From: Yersinia mollaretii ATCC 43969
GTDB taxonomy: Bacteria > Pseudomonadota > Gammaproteobacteria > Enterobacterales > Enterobacteriaceae
Length of the DNA: 64,000 bases
Direction: 5' to 3'
Assembly: GCF_013282725.1 (NCBI RefSeq)
Contig: NZ_CP054043.1
Span: 4,154,001 to 4,218,000 of the forward strand
The notes under the pieces were generated by a model, which made no database searches, was not told where the DNA came from, and worked only from the letters and a program-made list of their open reading frames with translations. Positions 1-10,968 of this stretch are shown piece after piece. Each line of letters opens with the position of its first letter. Positions within the stretch are counted from its first letter, which is position 1. Both the position numbers and the translations under genes were made by a program.

Positions 1-303
1 TCAGCTTATGTTGACTCCACCTATAACGCCTCTGGCATTAAAGATCCGGCCATCGATGAATTGATTGCCCAAATCATCAAGCATCAAGATCAACCGGAGG
101 CACTGCTCTCTCTGGGCCGTGCCCTTGACCGAGTGTTGACGTGGAACCAACTGATGATTCCAATGTGGTACTCCAATCATAGCCGCTTTGCGTATTGGGA
201 TAAGTTCTCAATGCCAGCGGAACGCCCCACCTATACGCTAGGGTTTGATAGCTGGTGGTTTGATGTCAACAAGGCAGCTCGCCTGCCAACAGAACGCCAA
301 TAG
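1..303 (+). CDS. yejA: YejA, periplasmic peptide-binding protein (3' end only)
   Basis: This is the last ~100 codons of the solute-binding protein of the YejABEF importer, open from the window edge in the frame of the stop at 301-303. The visible part has the C-terminal pattern of family-5 oligopeptide-binding proteins (WNQLMIPMWYSN, then a Trp-rich end). In enterobacteria YejA delivers peptides, including microcin C-type peptides, to YejBEF in the inner membrane. yejB begins 10 bp downstream, so the genes form an operon. Identity rests on the following yejB-yejE-yejF order as much as on the fragment. The start lies outside the window. Confidence 0.9.
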   Translation, partial: SAYVDSTYNASGIKDPAIDELIAQIIKHQDQPEALLSLGRALDRVLTWNQLMIPMWYSNHSRFAYWDKFSMPAERPTYTLGFDSWWFDVNKAARLPTERQ

Positions 304-312
304 GGGGCTGTT

Positions 313-1413
313 GTGGGCGCATATTTATTACGGCGGCTATTGCTGATCATTCCCACCTTGTGGGCGATTATCACCATCAACTTTTTTATTGTACAGATTG
401 CACCCGGAGGACCCGTTGATCAGGCGATAGCCAATATTGAACTGGGCCACTCCAGCGGCTATAGCACCGGTGGCGGTGATGGCGGATTGGGTGGCGCAAA
501 AGTGGGCTTGAACGCGGCACAAGTGGGTGATAGCAACTATCGCGGCTCACGTGGATTAGACCCGGAAGTGATCGCCGAAATCAAACAGCGCTTTGGTTTT
601 GATAAGCCGCTGCACCAGCGCTATTTCGATATGCTGTGGAGCTACGTGCGCTTTGATTTCGGCGACAGCCTGTTCCGTGGCGAGTCAGTTATGTCGCTGA
701 TTAAACACAGTTTGCCAGTCTCTATCTCACTCGGGCTATGGAGCACGCTGATTATTTATCTGGTCTCTATTCCCTTGGGGATTAGAAAAGCGGTGCGCAA
801 CGGCAGCGCCTTTGATAACTGGAGCAGCGCCTTAATTATTGTCGGCTACGCTATCCCTTCGTTTTTATTTGCTATTTTACTGGTAGTGCTGTTTTCCGGT
901 GGCAGCTATTTCGACCTTTTCCCCCTGCGCGGGCTGACCTCCAGCAACTGGGACACCCTACCGTGGTACGGTAAAATCACCGATTATCTATGGCATATCA
1001 CCCTGCCCGTATTGGCAACAGTGATTGGCGGCTTCGCTACATTGACGATGCTGACTAAAAACTCCTTCCTCGATGAGATCCGCAAGCAATATGTGGTGAC
1101 AGCTCGCGCTAAAGGGCTACCCGAGGAGAAGATTCTGTATCGCCATGTGTTCCGCAATGCCATGTTGCTGGTGATCGCCGGTTTCCCCGCCACCTTTATC
1201 AGTATGTTTTTCACCGGTTCGCTATTGATCGAAGTGATGTTTTCACTGAATGGCTTAGGGCTACTGGGCTATGAAGCCACACTACAGCGAGATTATCCGG
1301 TGATGTTTGGCACCCTTTATATTTTCACCCTGATTGGTTTGCTGCTGAATATTATTAGCGATATCACCTATACCTTGGTTGACCCACGGATCGATTTTGA
1401 GGGCCGCCAATAA
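313..1413 (+). CDS. yejB: YejB, peptide ABC transporter permease
   Basis: Inner-membrane permease of the Yej peptide importer, 366 residues (E. coli YejB is about 364). The N-terminus ([20 protein letters not shown]) is the typical first membrane segment of DppB/OppB permeases. A Gly-rich periplasmic stretch follows, then five more hydrophobic segments and the EAA-type loop around [20 protein letters not shown] that contacts the ATPase. The start is GTG at 313, which matches the family N-terminus. Its TAA shares one base with the ATG of yejE (TAATG at 1411-1415), which indicates translational coupling. Close similarity to the E. coli protein makes the call secure. Confidence 0.96.
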   Translation: MGAYLLRRLLLIIPTLWAIITINFFIVQIAPGGPVDQAIANIELGHSSGYSTGGGDGGLGGAKVGLNAAQVGDSNYRGSRGLDPEVIAEIKQRFGFDKPLHQRYFDMLWSYVRFDFGDSLFRGESVMSLIKHSLPVSISLGLWSTLIIYLVSIPLGIRKAVRNGSAFDNWSSALIIVGYAIPSFLFAILLVVLFSGGSYFDLFPLRGLTSSNWDTLPWYGKITDYLWHITLPVLATVIGGFATLTMLTKNSFLDEIRKQYVVTARAKGLPEEKILYRHVFRNAMLLVIAGFPATFISMFFTGSLLIEVMFSLNGLGLLGYEATLQRDYPVMFGTLYIFTLIGLLLNIISDITYTLVDPRIDFEGRQ

Positions 1414-2438
1414 TGATACGGTTAAGTGCGATTAATCAGGCCCGCTGGGCGCGTTTCCGCCAGAATCGCCGTGGCTACTGGTCACTGTGGATCTTCCTGA
1501 CGCTGTTTATTATCAGCTTGTTTGCCGAGCTACTCGCCAATGACAAACCTCTGCTGGTGAACTATCAGGGCAAGATCTACATGCCCTTTATGGTCAATTA
1601 CAGTGAGTCTACCTTTGGCGGAATTTTAACCACGGCAGCCGATTACCAAGACCCCTATGTGCTTGACCGCATTAAAAATAATGGTTGGGCGATTTGGGCA
1701 CCCATCCGTTTTAGTAATAACACCATCAATTTTGCCACGGATGTACCCTTCCCTTCACCGCCCAGTCGTACCAATTTATTGGGCACTGACAGTACTGGTG
1801 GTGATGTATTGACCAAAGTAATTTATGGATTCCGTATTTCGCTGCTATTTGGCCTGACGTTGACCCTATTCTCCAGTGTGATTGGTATCTGTGCTGGGGC
1901 GATACAGGGCTATTACGGCGGGAAAATTGATCTGCTGGGCCAGCGATTTATTGAGGTTTGGTCGGGGATGCCAACCCTGTTTTTGGTGATTTTACTCTCC
2001 AGCATCGTACAACCGAATTTCTGGTGGCTACTCGCCATCACGGTGTTATTCGGCTGGATGGGGCTGGTCGGCGTGGTGCGGGCCGAGTTCCTGCGCACCC
2101 GTAATTATGACTATATCCGAGCTGCGCGGGCTATGGGTGTACGCGACCGAACGATTATGTCGCGCCATATGCTGCCCAATGCCATGGTCGCCACCCTGAC
2201 CTTCCTGCCCTTTATTTTGTGTGGTTCGATAACCACCCTGACCTCATTGGATTTCCTCGGTTTTGGTTTACCGATGGGGTCGCCATCATTGGGCGGGCTG
2301 TTATTGGAAGGCAAAAATAACCTGCAAGCGCCTTGGCTTGGCATCACGGCCTTTCTGGTATTGGCCGTGCTGTTATCTCTGTTGATCTTTATCGGCGAAG
2401 CAGTCCGTGACGCCTTTGACCCCAGTAAGGTGTACTGA
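1413..2438 (+). CDS. yejE: YejE, peptide ABC transporter permease
   Basis: Second permease of the YejABEF importer, 341 residues. The first membrane segment (YWSLWIFLTLFIISLFAELLAN) is followed by a large periplasmic loop and a binding-protein-dependent transport domain with the loop AARAMGVRDRTIMSRHMLPNA (EAA motif). It pairs with YejB to form the channel. The start overlaps the yejB stop by one base. The stop at 2436-2438 is followed after a single base by the ATG of yejF, so the three genes are tightly coupled. No abnormality seen. Confidence 0.96.
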   Translation: MIRLSAINQARWARFRQNRRGYWSLWIFLTLFIISLFAELLANDKPLLVNYQGKIYMPFMVNYSESTFGGILTTAADYQDPYVLDRIKNNGWAIWAPIRFSNNTINFATDVPFPSPPSRTNLLGTDSTGGDVLTKVIYGFRISLLFGLTLTLFSSVIGICAGAIQGYYGGKIDLLGQRFIEVWSGMPTLFLVILLSSIVQPNFWWLLAITVLFGWMGLVGVVRAEFLRTRNYDYIRAARAMGVRDRTIMSRHMLPNAMVATLTFLPFILCGSITTLTSLDFLGFGLPMGSPSLGGLLLEGKNNLQAPWLGITAFLVLAVLLSLLIFIGEAVRDAFDPSKVY

Positions 2439-2439
2439 T

Positions 2440-4032
2440 ATGGCGACCTCTCCACTTCTGGATATTCAAAACCTCAGTGTGGCATTTCGCCAAGCGGGCG
2501 TTGACCGTGAAGTGGTCAGCGAGCTGTCATTGCAGGTCAATAGTGGTGAAACCCTCGCGTTGGTGGGGGAATCCGGCTCCGGTAAGAGTGTCACTGCCTT
2601 GTCGATATTGCGCTTACTGCCCTCGCCACCGGTAGTTTACCCCGGCGGCGATATTCTATTTGCGGGCAAATCACTGCTGCATGCCGATGATTCGACACTG
2701 CGTGGTATTCGCGGCAATCAGATCTCCATGATTTTTCAAGAGCCGATGGTGTCACTCAACCCTCTGCACACCATCGAGAAGCAGTTGGCCGAAGTGCTGT
2801 CACTGCATCGAGGTATGCGTCAGGAGGCGGCCAGAGCCGAAATTATTCAGTGCCTCGACCGCGTGGGTATTCGGAATGCCAAAGGTCGATTGGCTGATTT
2901 CCCTCATCAGCTTTCCGGCGGAGAGCGCCAGCGGGTGATGATTGCGATGGCGGTATTGACCCAACCCAAATTACTGATTGCTGATGAGCCAACCACGGCA
3001 CTGGATGTCTCGGTGCAGGCCCAGATTTTGGCTTTGCTGAAAGAGTTAAAGCAAGAGATGGGCATGAGTTTGCTGTTTATCACTCATAACCTGAATATTG
3101 TCCGCAGATTGGCAGATAACGTGGCCGTGATGCGTGAAGGTCGTATCGTCGAGCAGAATAGCCGTCAGGCGCTGTTCAGTACGCCACAGCACCCCTACAC
3201 TCGCCAGTTATTGGATGCCGAACCACAGGGCGAGCCATTGCCCCTCACGTCAGGTCTCGCGCCGCTGCTTGAGGTCAAAGGGCTGCAAGTGGCGTTCCCC
3301 ATTAAACGTGGCTTACTGCGCAGAACGGTCGATCACCACTATGCACTGAAAGATCTCAGTTTTGAGCTAAAACCCGGTGAAAGTTTGGGATTAGTGGGCG
3401 AGTCGGGATCAGGGAAAAGCACCACCGGACTGGCCTTGCTGCGCTTATTACCCTCCCAAGGTGAGATTTGGTTTAACGGGCAACCACTGCACAACTTTAC
3501 GCCAAAACAGATGTTGCCCTATCGCAGCCGCATTCAGGTGGTGTTCCAAGACCCTTATTCGGCGCTCAACCCGCGCTTGAATGTTCAGCAGATCATTGCT
3601 GAAGGGCTGGAAGTTCATCAGAAACTCAGTGCCGTGCACCGTGAGCAACGAGTGATTAAGGCCATGGAGGAAGTCGGGCTGGACCCCGTGAGCCGCTATC
3701 GTTATCCGACTGAATTCTCCGGCGGGCAGCGCCAGCGCATTGCTATTGCACGGGCATTAATCCTGCAACCGCAATTGCTGATTCTTGATGAACCCACCTC
3801 GTCGCTGGATAAATCGGTACAGGCACAGATTCTGGCTCTACTCAAATCCCTCCAACAGCGTTACCAACTCAGCTACCTGTTTATCAGCCATGACTTGCAA
3901 GTTGTTCGTTCGTTATGCCATCAGGTGATTGTGTTAAAGCAGGGGGAAGTGGTAGAGCAAGGCGACTGTCAGGCGATTTTTGCCGCGCCAAAAAAGCAAT
4001 ATACGCAGCAGTTGCTACAATTTGCCGACTAA
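2440..4032 (+). CDS. yejF: YejF, duplicated ATPase of the Yej peptide importer
   Basis: A fused pair of ABC ATPase domains (530 residues) that powers YejBE. Domain 1 has Walker A GESGSGKS (about residues 43-50), signature LSGGERQRV and Walker B LLIADEPT. Domain 2 repeats these as GESGSGKST, FSGGQRQRI and LLILDEPT. Both carry the C-terminal oligopeptide-type extension (QHPYTRQLLDAEP; KQYTQQLL). I chose ATG 2440 over the in-frame ATG at 2407. It directly follows the yejE stop and gives the family N-terminus, whereas 2407 lies inside yejE. This is the last gene of the operon. An inverted repeat at 4033-4056 may form its 3' end. Confidence 0.96.
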   Translation: MATSPLLDIQNLSVAFRQAGVDREVVSELSLQVNSGETLALVGESGSGKSVTALSILRLLPSPPVVYPGGDILFAGKSLLHADDSTLRGIRGNQISMIFQEPMVSLNPLHTIEKQLAEVLSLHRGMRQEAARAEIIQCLDRVGIRNAKGRLADFPHQLSGGERQRVMIAMAVLTQPKLLIADEPTTALDVSVQAQILALLKELKQEMGMSLLFITHNLNIVRRLADNVAVMREGRIVEQNSRQALFSTPQHPYTRQLLDAEPQGEPLPLTSGLAPLLEVKGLQVAFPIKRGLLRRTVDHHYALKDLSFELKPGESLGLVGESGSGKSTTGLALLRLLPSQGEIWFNGQPLHNFTPKQMLPYRSRIQVVFQDPYSALNPRLNVQQIIAEGLEVHQKLSAVHREQRVIKAMEEVGLDPVSRYRYPTEFSGGQRQRIAIARALILQPQLLILDEPTSSLDKSVQAQILALLKSLQQRYQLSYLFISHDLQVVRSLCHQVIVLKQGEVVEQGDCQAIFAAPKKQYTQQLLQFAD

Positions 4033-4056
4033 TGGCGCAAGCATTAAAATGCGCCA
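4033..4056 (+). terminator. Inverted repeat after yejF
   Basis: TGGCGCA and TGCGCCA form a 7-bp stem around a 10-base A-rich loop, starting on the base after the yejF stop. No T-run follows, so it may be a 3' end stabiliser rather than a true intrinsic terminator. Confidence 0.4.
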
Positions 4057-4130
4057 ACATGCCGGGCTGACGATATCATCGATGAATAAATACGGTCGAC
4101 AAATAGCGCCGATGAACGCTTAATGGCGTA

Positions 4131-4478
4131 TCAGAAGGGATAGAGTGCCGTCATGGTTTCGGCAATGGCGACACCTACATCTTTCAGGCGGCACATGGTC
4201 GCACTCTCATCCTGCCGATGAACGAAGAGGCAAGGTTCACCCTCCCATTCAACAATCGCGGAATCCACTTGTATCTCTTGAAGCGAGAGATGCAGCCGCT
4301 GCATGATAATCTGCGCATGATTGCCATCGTGGCTGAGTAATTTCAGCCCCATAAGGTCATTTTGGGTATCGTCTATCGCCGTCAGTGGTATCGGTTCAAC
4401 ATTGACCCCGATAAACCCAGATAACCAACGGTAACTTTGCGGCAGACGATGTACTACCGAAAGTTGGATATTATTCAC
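4131..4478 (-). CDS. yejG: YejG family protein
   Basis: A 115-residue cytoplasmic protein matching E. coli YejG in length and in its landmarks: LSVVHRLPQSYRW near the start, a central EPIPL, EGEPCLFVHRQDE, then CRLKDVGVAIAE near the end. It lies convergent to yejF, as in E. coli. No membrane segment or known catalytic motif is visible. The family has no firmly established biochemical role that I can state. The start at 4478 is the only one compatible with the family N-terminus. Confidence 0.9.
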   Translation of the reverse strand: MNNIQLSVVHRLPQSYRWLSGFIGVNVEPIPLTAIDDTQNDLMGLKLLSHDGNHAQIIMQRLHLSLQEIQVDSAIVEWEGEPCLFVHRQDESATMCRLKDVGVAIAETMTALYPF

Positions 4479-5213
4479 GTGTTTTTCCTAGTCAAAATAA
4501 AATTTCAAAAATTACAAAGGCACCACAATGACTCACACTCATTAAAGTTATAGCCGCTAAGTTGTCATTGTGCATGATTCACACTCAATCAAAACACAAC
4601 ATTGATAACAATTTAGAAACTTAAAACTAACAATGTTACTTTTGTGTTATTTTTAACCTTTCGTCAACCTTTTCTGCCAAGGTTGAAACTACCGGTTTGG
4701 GATTTAGATCCCATTTTTCGTTATATTTATACCTTTATGGCGGTCAGCTCAACCATTTTTCTTGCAAACGCGTTACTTAATCGTCGCCAATATTTTACAT
4801 TTAAGGAACAATTCAAGGCAAATTCAACGTAATGAAACCACATTAATTAATTGATAAATATATAAATTAACGGGTATCAGTTACCTTTTAACTGGCAGAA
4901 ATATCTGATAAAAATCATTCGATAACTCTTTAGCGCTTTTTTATGTTAGCGCTTAAAAAGTTAACAATATGTGTCTAAGAATAACTATGCAACGAATAAT
5001 AATATGCATGATTACTATATTGATTGAGCGCAATAAAACGGCGCTTATTGGTCAGAATTAGGGGTGAAATTTAACAAAATGACGGGGTAAACCGAGGGGG
5101 GCATTGGCGAGATTAAATCGATAGATTTCATCGACAGACTGGCAGCAAATAAGGGTGTAGATCATGGCTAGAAAGGAAACGCCCTTCGGCGTCCGCCTTT
5201 CACATTTTACTCG
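4479..5213. other. Intergenic region yejG-bcr, no secure gene
   Basis: 735 bp, AT-rich. A 62-codon open frame (4644-4832, +, GTG start) encodes a hydrophobic middle and a basic end, but it has no convincing Shine-Dalgarno sequence and matches no family I know. The divergent promoter of yejG should lie near 4480-4640. The bcr 3' end is marked by a small hairpin at 5179-5192. Confidence 0.4.
5179..5192 (-). terminator. Terminator-like hairpin after bcr
   Basis: On the minus strand ACGCC-GAAG-GGCGT is followed by TTCCTTTCT, 20 bp past the bcr stop. It has a short stem with a stable tetraloop and a pyrimidine-rich tail. Confidence 0.5.
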
Positions 5214-6461
5214 CTATACTTTTTTCACTACATTTTTCTGCGGGCGGCTGGCATAGAGATACAACAACATGGCGACAATAATACAAAACGCCATTGAACT
5301 CACCATCGGCCAGGCACTACGCGAGGGAGCCATCGACAGCAGCGTCCCCACCACGGCACCAATACCAAAACGTAAAGTCCCAGCCAGAGAAGAGGCCGTC
5401 CCCGCCATATGCGGGAAATCATCCAAAATCACCGCCATAGCATTCGAGGTGATCATCGCGATACAACCGACATAAGCCGCCACCCCCAGCACCAATGCCC
5501 AGAATCCTAGGCCAGTGGCACACACCACCAGCAACCAGATCCCCATCACAAATTGAACCAGCATACCAAAGCGGAACATTTTCAGCGCACCGAAACGGCG
5601 AACATTGCGGCTGTTAATCAGTGTCATCAAGAACAAAAAGACAATATTCAGCGCAAAGTAATAGCCAAAGTTCTGCGGCGAAACGCCATTCAAATCGATA
5701 TAAACGAAGGGACCGGCACTGAGAAACGAGAACATTCCGGCGAACGAGAAGCCGCTGGCCAGCATATAGCACAGCACCCGCTTATGGCGGAAGAGTGTCG
5801 CAAAATTACCGATAGTGGTGCGCAGATGAAACCTTTGCCGTTTCTCTTTGGGCAGGGTTTCTTTGATATAAAGTGCGACCAGTATTGCACCAATCAATGC
5901 CGCACCGGCCATCGTCCAGAAAATGGCATGCCAGCTAAACCACACCAGCAGTGCGCCCCCAATAATGGGAGCCAGCAACGGCGCGATAGTCATCACCAAG
6001 ACCACGAAAGACATCATTCGGGAGAAATCATCTTTGGTGAACATGTCGCGCATCAATGCATTAATCACCACACTGGCAGCAGCGGCAGATAAGCCATGCA
6101 AAAAACGCAAATTAATCAGTTGTTCAATCGACTGCGCCATGGCACAGGCCATTCCAGCCAGCGCAAAGATCAGCGTGCCCCAGAAGATAACCGGCTTGCG
6201 CCCTACGCTGTCGGCCATTGGCCCATAGAACATCTGCCCGATAGCAAATCCCAGCACATAGGCGCTGAGCGTCATCTGTACCGCGCCACTCTCTACGCCA
6301 AACTCTTGCGCAATAATCGGCATGCTCGGCAGATACATATCTATCGCCAGCGGCATCAGCATCGACAGCAAACCCAAGATAAAAATCAAGCCAAAGTGGG
6401 ATGTGCGGTTCTGCGCTTCGTTTTGGTTACTGGCATGCACGTTCAACAACTCCTTCAACAA
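5214..6461 (-). CDS. bcr: Bcr, multidrug efflux MFS transporter
   Basis: Inner-membrane drug:H+ antiporter of the Bcr/CflA group, 415 residues with about 12 hydrophobic segments. E. coli Bcr gives bicyclomycin and sulfonamide resistance. Segment 1 ([19 protein letters not shown]) carries the acidic residue and LPS/LPA pattern typical of the group. The segment 2-3 loop has MFS motif A ([13 protein letters not shown]). The segment 5 region ([17 protein letters not shown]) matches drug-antiporter motif C. The N-terminal ~20 residues before HFGLIFILG are longer than in E. coli, so a later start is possible. It is followed on the same strand by a hairpin. rsuA lies upstream in the same direction, 69 bp away, the E. 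coli bcr-rsuA arrangement. Confidence 0.94.
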   Translation of the reverse strand: MLKELLNVHASNQNEAQNRTSHFGLIFILGLLSMLMPLAIDMYLPSMPIIAQEFGVESGAVQMTLSAYVLGFAIGQMFYGPMADSVGRKPVIFWGTLIFALAGMACAMAQSIEQLINLRFLHGLSAAAASVVINALMRDMFTKDDFSRMMSFVVLVMTIAPLLAPIIGGALLVWFSWHAIFWTMAGAALIGAILVALYIKETLPKEKRQRFHLRTTIGNFATLFRHKRVLCYMLASGFSFAGMFSFLSAGPFVYIDLNGVSPQNFGYYFALNIVFLFLMTLINSRNVRRFGALKMFRFGMLVQFVMGIWLLVVCATGLGFWALVLGVAAYVGCIAMITSNAMAVILDDFPHMAGTASSLAGTLRFGIGAVVGTLLSMAPSRSAWPMVSSMAFCIIVAMLLYLYASRPQKNVVKKV

Positions 6462-6529
6462 CTGACGGCAGGTGATATCCGCTGCAAACCACGTGGGAAC
6501 AGCTCACCCACGCGACAATAGAAAAGCCA

Positions 6530-7237
6530 TTACAGATGGGGCGCGCCGACACTAGCAATCTCTTCAGCCGTTAGCGGGCGGTATTCACCGGGTGCTAAAT
6601 CGTCATCAAGTATCATTGCGCCAATGCGTTCACGGTGCAGTGCCAACACTCGATTTCCGACCGCCCCAAACATGCGTTTTACCTGATGATAGCGCCCCTC
6701 ACTGAGGGTCAGGCGCACCAGTTGCGGCTCAATAATTTCGAGCTGGGCCGGCTTGGTCAGAGAGGTTTCATTGTGCAGTTGCACACCATCAGCAAACCGC
6801 TGCGCCGTATCTTCAGCGACTGGATGCTCCAGCGTCACTAAATAAGTTTTTTCACAATGATGGCGTGGGGAGGTTATCCGGTGCGACCACTGACCATCGT
6901 CAGTCATCAGCACTAATCCGGTGGTATCAATATCCAACCGCCCAGCGGCATGCAACTTGTAAGCCACTGGCTCATCAAGGAAATAGAGCACGGTAGGATG
7001 ATCCGGGTCTTCTGTCGAACAGACATAACCCTGCGGCTTGTTCAGCATAAAGTAACGGGGGCCAAGGGTTTGCTGTAGTGGGTTGCCATCAAATCTTACG
7101 TCACTCTCTGGTGTCAGCTTAGTCGCACCACTTTTGACCACTTCGCCGTCAATAGTGACTCGTTTGGCCCGCAGCTCGCGCGCCACCAACGCCCGGCTAA
7201 CCCCTAATTGCTGAGATAAAAACTTGTCCAATCGCAT
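6530..7237 (-). CDS. rsuA: RsuA, 16S rRNA pseudouridine(516) synthase
   Basis: Isomerises U516 of 16S rRNA during small-subunit assembly. The 235 residues hold an N-terminal S4 RNA-binding domain (about 1-45, [22 protein letters not shown]). The RsuA/RluB-type catalytic domain follows, with [10 protein letters not shown], where Asp102 is the expected catalytic Asp, and a C-terminal [16 protein letters not shown] block. Length, motif positions and the downstream bcr match E. coli. It is divergent from radD across about 220 bp. Confidence 0.95.
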   Translation of the reverse strand: MRLDKFLSQQLGVSRALVARELRAKRVTIDGEVVKSGATKLTPESDVRFDGNPLQQTLGPRYFMLNKPQGYVCSTEDPDHPTVLYFLDEPVAYKLHAAGRLDIDTTGLVLMTDDGQWSHRITSPRHHCEKTYLVTLEHPVAEDTAQRFADGVQLHNETSLTKPAQLEIIEPQLVRLTLSEGRYHQVKRMFGAVGNRVLALHRERIGAMILDDDLAPGEYRPLTAEEIASVGAPHL

Positions 7238-7459
7238 TGAATCTACTTTGCCTGTTGTATAGTCGTACCACTGACGGGCACGATACCCATAATCACTGCT
7301 GCCAACAGCGGCAGAGTGCTAATAATAGGGTGAGAAATTAATAAAGCAGTATAGCGGCGGTTGCCATATCATCCTAGGAACAGTTACTCAAAAAGTCATA
7401 AGTGTGGAAATGATATTTAGGTTGAAAATGACATCTATCCTCATCAGGCGGGCCTATTA

Positions 7460-9217
7460 ATGGCCTTTACGCTACGCCCATACCAGCAAGAGGCGGTGGA
7501 TGCCACCCTCGCCCACTTTCGTCGCCACACCGACCCGGCACTGATTGTCTTGCCCACGGGGGCGGGTAAAAGTTTGGTTATCGCCGAATTAGCGAAACTG
7601 GCCCGTGGTCGTGTACTGGTTTTGGCGCATGTCAAAGAGTTGGTGGCGCAGAATCACGCCAAATACTGCGCCTACGATTTAGAGGCCGATATTTTCGCCG
7701 CCGGGCTACAACAGCGCCAAAGTGAAGGCAAAGTAGTGTTTGGCAGTGTGCAGTCTGTGGCACGTAATCTCCCGCTATTTGATAGCGCATTTTCGCTGCT
7801 GATTATTGATGAATGCCATCGCATCAGTGACGAAGATGACAGCCAATATCAGCAAATTATCCAGCATTTACGCACCACCAACCCCCGGCTACGTCTGTTG
7901 GGGCTGACAGCAACCCCCTATCGGCTGGGCAAAGGCTGGATTTATCAATTCCACTATCACGGCATTACCCGTGGTGATGAAAAAGCGCTGTTCCGCGATT
8001 GCATCTATGAATTACCGCTGCGTTACATGATCAAGCACGGTTTTCTGGTGCCACCGGAGCGGCTGGATATGCCGGTGGTGCAATATGATTTCAGCCGTCT
8101 GACCAGCAACAGCGACGGTATGTTCCGTGAAGCGGATCTCGATCGAGAGCTTAAACAGCAGCAACGCATCACCCCGCATATCGTTAGCCAGATAATGGAG
8201 TACGCCGCCCAACGCCGTGGGGTGATGATTTTTGCGGCCACTGTTGAGCACGCCAAAGAGGTGTACGGATTGCTGCCCAAAGGCGAGGCCGCGTTAGTGA
8301 GTGCTGGCACTCCCCCCGCCGAACGGGATGCCCTCATCACCGCATTTAAGCAGCAACAACTGCGCTATCTGGTCAATGTCGCCGTGCTGACCACGGGCTT
8401 TGATGCACCTCACGTGGATCTGATTGCGATTCTGCGCCCCACCGAGTCGGTCAGTTTGTATCAGCAGATTGTCGGTCGGGGCTTGCGGCTCTCACCGGGT
8501 AAAGAAGATTGCCTAATTCTGGATTATGCCGGGAATCCCCACGATCTTTTTACCCCCGAAGTGGGTACCAGCAAACCCCATAGCGGCAGCCAGCCAGTGC
8601 AGGTCTTTTGCCCAGATTGCGGCTTCGCCAATATTTTCTGGGGGAAATGCACCGAGTCTGGGCAGATCATTGAGCACTATGGCCGCCGCTGTCAGGGCTG
8701 GTTTGAGGATGATCAAGGGGCGCGAGCGCAATGTGACTACCGCTTCCGCTTTAAGTCTTGCCCGCATTGCGGGGCAGAAAATGATATTGCCGCGCGCCGC
8801 TGTCATCAGTGTCAGGAAGTGCTGGTTGATCCTGATGACATGCTGAAAGCTGCGCTAAAATTGAAAGATGCGCTGGTGCTACGTTGCGGCGGAATGAGTC
8901 TGGAAACGGGCCGTGATGCTAAAGGCGAGTGGCTGAAAATCACCTATTACGATGAAGACGGCACCAATACCAGCGAGCGTTTTCGCTTAACCACAGCCGC
9001 GCAGCGTATGGCATTTGAGCAAATTTTCCTGCGCCCTCATCAGCGCGCACCGGGTATTGCGCTAAAATGGCAAACGGCAGCCGATATCATCGCGCAACAA
9101 GCGTTGTTACGTTACCCCGATTTTGTCGTCGCCCGCCAACGTGGGCAATGGTGGCAAATCAGGGAAAAGGTATTTGATTATCAGGGCCGTTTTCGGCGGG
9201 CGGATCCCCTAGCTTAA
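7460..9217 (+). CDS. radD: RadD/YejH, superfamily 2 DNA-repair ATPase
   Basis: RadD (YejH) is an SF2 helicase-family ATPase that helps cells survive double-strand damage. The 585-residue protein has a Q-motif-like start ([12 protein letters not shown]), Walker A LPTGAGKS (31-38), the DEAD-type box IIDECH, motif III LTATP and motif [10 protein letters not shown]. The C-terminal half contains paired CxxC knuckles (CPDCGF...C; CPHCGAEN...CHQC), suggesting bound zinc. ATG 7460 gives the expected N-terminus. It stands alone between rsuA and rplY, as in E. coli. Confidence 0.94.
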   Translation: MAFTLRPYQQEAVDATLAHFRRHTDPALIVLPTGAGKSLVIAELAKLARGRVLVLAHVKELVAQNHAKYCAYDLEADIFAAGLQQRQSEGKVVFGSVQSVARNLPLFDSAFSLLIIDECHRISDEDDSQYQQIIQHLRTTNPRLRLLGLTATPYRLGKGWIYQFHYHGITRGDEKALFRDCIYELPLRYMIKHGFLVPPERLDMPVVQYDFSRLTSNSDGMFREADLDRELKQQQRITPHIVSQIMEYAAQRRGVMIFAATVEHAKEVYGLLPKGEAALVSAGTPPAERDALITAFKQQQLRYLVNVAVLTTGFDAPHVDLIAILRPTESVSLYQQIVGRGLRLSPGKEDCLILDYAGNPHDLFTPEVGTSKPHSGSQPVQVFCPDCGFANIFWGKCTESGQIIEHYGRRCQGWFEDDQGARAQCDYRFRFKSCPHCGAENDIAARRCHQCQEVLVDPDDMLKAALKLKDALVLRCGGMSLETGRDAKGEWLKITYYDEDGTNTSERFRLTTAAQRMAFEQIFLRPHQRAPGIALKWQTAADIIAQQALLRYPDFVVARQRGQWWQIREKVFDYQGRFRRADPLA

Positions 9218-9377
9218 GCCGCATTTAGCCTGAGATTTTCTCAGTTTCATTTGCTGTTTGGCCGATATTTCGCTAGAATGCCGCCCGCTTTGCTCTGGGT
9301 TTACCCAATCAAAGCCGAGTATCGAACCTGTTGCTGGGTCGCCTGTAGCAGGGTAAATTTTCTTAAGAGAAAACAAA

Positions 9378-9662
9378 ATGACCACTATCAATGTAGAAGT
9401 ACGTAACGACCAGGGTAAGGGTGCGAGCCGCCGCCTGCGTGCAGCAAATAAATTCCCGGCAATCGTTTACGGTGGCACAGAAGCAGCTATTTCTATTGCT
9501 CTTGACCATGACACCACCAAGAACCTTGAAATCAAACCGGGCTTTTATGATTCCGTACTGACTCTGGTTATCGACGGTAAAGAAACCAAAGTTAAAGTGC
9601 AGGCTGTTCAGCGTCACGCTTTCAAGCCAAAACTGACTCATATCGACTTCGTTCGCGTTTAA
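9378..9662 (+). CDS. rplY: RplY, ribosomal protein L25
   Basis: 50S subunit protein that binds 5S rRNA. At 94 residues it is the short, single-domain form found in gammaproteobacteria, without the C-terminal CTC extension. Landmarks are [28 protein letters not shown] near the start and [24 protein letters not shown] at the end (both abbreviated from the usual alignment). A good ribosome site (TTAAGAGAAAACAAA) precedes the ATG. The transcript ends at the strong terminator at 9696-9723. A promoter should lie in the 160 bp after radD. Confidence 0.97.
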   Translation: MTTINVEVRNDQGKGASRRLRAANKFPAIVYGGTEAAISIALDHDTTKNLEIKPGFYDSVLTLVIDGKETKVKVQAVQRHAFKPKLTHIDFVRV

Positions 9663-9695
9663 TCGCGTCGCCTTCGATATTCGGGACGCCGAAAT

Positions 9696-9723
9696 AAAAA
9701 ACGCCGCTTATGCGGCGTTTTTT
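9696..9723 (+). terminator. rplY intrinsic terminator
   Basis: ACGCCGC-TTAT-GCGGCGT stem flanked by A5 before and T6 after. It is nearly symmetrical, so it may also stop transcription arriving from the yejK side. Confidence 0.9.
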
Positions 9724-9785
9724 ATTGGCTAAACAAAGCCATAGATCAAGCGGTTAACTCTTATCTAGATTAACCCTTGCCTAGA

Positions 9786-10790
9786 TTAACCCTTGCCTGA
9801 ATTACGCTGTAGCTGATCGCGCAGATTCGGTGGCGTACCTTTAATGGTCAGCGTATCCGTCGCCGCATCCCAGAAAATACGCTCACCCAACAGCAGCGCG
9901 TCAAAATTGATACTCAACCCGCCACCACTGCCCGCGAACTTGGTCAACTGACGCAAAGTGCCGCGATCCGCCGGGAAGCTCTCTTCCAATGCATAACCCT
10001 GCTCAGCCGTGAATTGCTGAAAATCTTTTTCGCCGAACTTCGGCAGCTCTTGAGCCAACTCCTGCAAAGCAATCTCTTCGCCAGACTGCAACTGCTCATT
10101 ACAGTAGCTATAAACCTGCTGACGGTAGGCCTGCCGCTCATTTTTGCCTAACTCGGCATCTGCACAATAGTCGTCAACTGCCTGCAATAAACCACGGTTT
10201 TGCGCTTTGGTATCCAGCCCTTCGGCTGCTGACAGGAAATCCATAAAGAAATCAGATACCTTTCGCCCTATCCGCCCTTTCAGGAAGGTCAGGTAACGAG
10301 TCGATTCAGGATTATTTTCCCATTCAGTCAAATCAATACGGGCAACAATATCCGCGCGGTTAATATCAAGATAATGGGTAGTACTCAGATCAAGCTGTTC
10401 ATCCACTCGCATGCTATTACAACTGCTCAGCACCGAGATCAGCAAATATTCGGTTGCCAGATAGCGGTATTGGCAAAACAGCACCACCCCCCCTTCAGCA
10501 AACGGGTATTTGGCTAACTCGTCACGTAAACGCCCGGTCGCTGCACGGCTAAAGCTGAGGAAGTCTTCATCACCCTTACGGCATCGTTTCAGCGCATCCG
10601 CCAGCTCACTTTGCTCATTAAATAAGCCGTAAGCTTTGTTTTTGGCGCTGTAAACACGATGCAGCTCGGCCATCATCTCTTCAACGACAGCATTGGCAGG
10701 TAACAGGGAATCGCGTAACACCACGTCAAGCGTTTGTTCATCGCGCTTAATAAGCTGATGTAAGGCTATCTGGTCGATATCCAGACTCAT
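9786..10790 (-). CDS. yejK: YejK/NdpA, nucleoid-associated protein
   Basis: A 334-residue member of the NdpA (37-kDa nucleoid-associated protein) family. It matches E. coli YejK in length, in the start ([19 protein letters not shown]) and in a conserved middle ([15 protein letters not shown]). No membrane segment is present. It is divergent from yejL across about 180 bp. The last codons lie inside a short tandem duplication (16-bp unit, about 9768-9798), so the final residues (SGKG) may differ from relatives. Confidence 0.94.
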   Translation of the reverse strand: MSLDIDQIALHQLIKRDEQTLDVVLRDSLLPANAVVEEMMAELHRVYSAKNKAYGLFNEQSELADALKRCRKGDEDFLSFSRAATGRLRDELAKYPFAEGGVVLFCQYRYLATEYLLISVLSSCNSMRVDEQLDLSTTHYLDINRADIVARIDLTEWENNPESTRYLTFLKGRIGRKVSDFFMDFLSAAEGLDTKAQNRGLLQAVDDYCADAELGKNERQAYRQQVYSYCNEQLQSGEEIALQELAQELPKFGEKDFQQFTAEQGYALEESFPADRGTLRQLTKFAGSGGGLSINFDALLLGERIFWDAATDTLTIKGTPPNLRDQLQRNSGKG

Positions 10791-10968
10791 GATAAATACT
10801 CCTTTTGGCTAGGGGCGTATTCAATCACTGATACCTGAGAGCTGCAACCCCCCATACGATGACGCCCCTCAATTAATGGCTAATGATTCTTAATGCTATA
10901 AAATAGCGGAAAAGCGCGTCTCTATACGGTAAGATGTGGGACTTTGTCAGGTGTTGAGTACAATTTTT

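Noticed and set aside
4644..4832. 62-codon ORF between yejG and bcr
   Set aside because: GTG start without a ribosome site, in very AT-rich DNA; kept only as a note in the intergenic entry.
5553..6521. Long plus-strand frames inside bcr
   Set aside because: Low-complexity, His/Gln-rich products antisense to a well-supported membrane protein; shadow frames.
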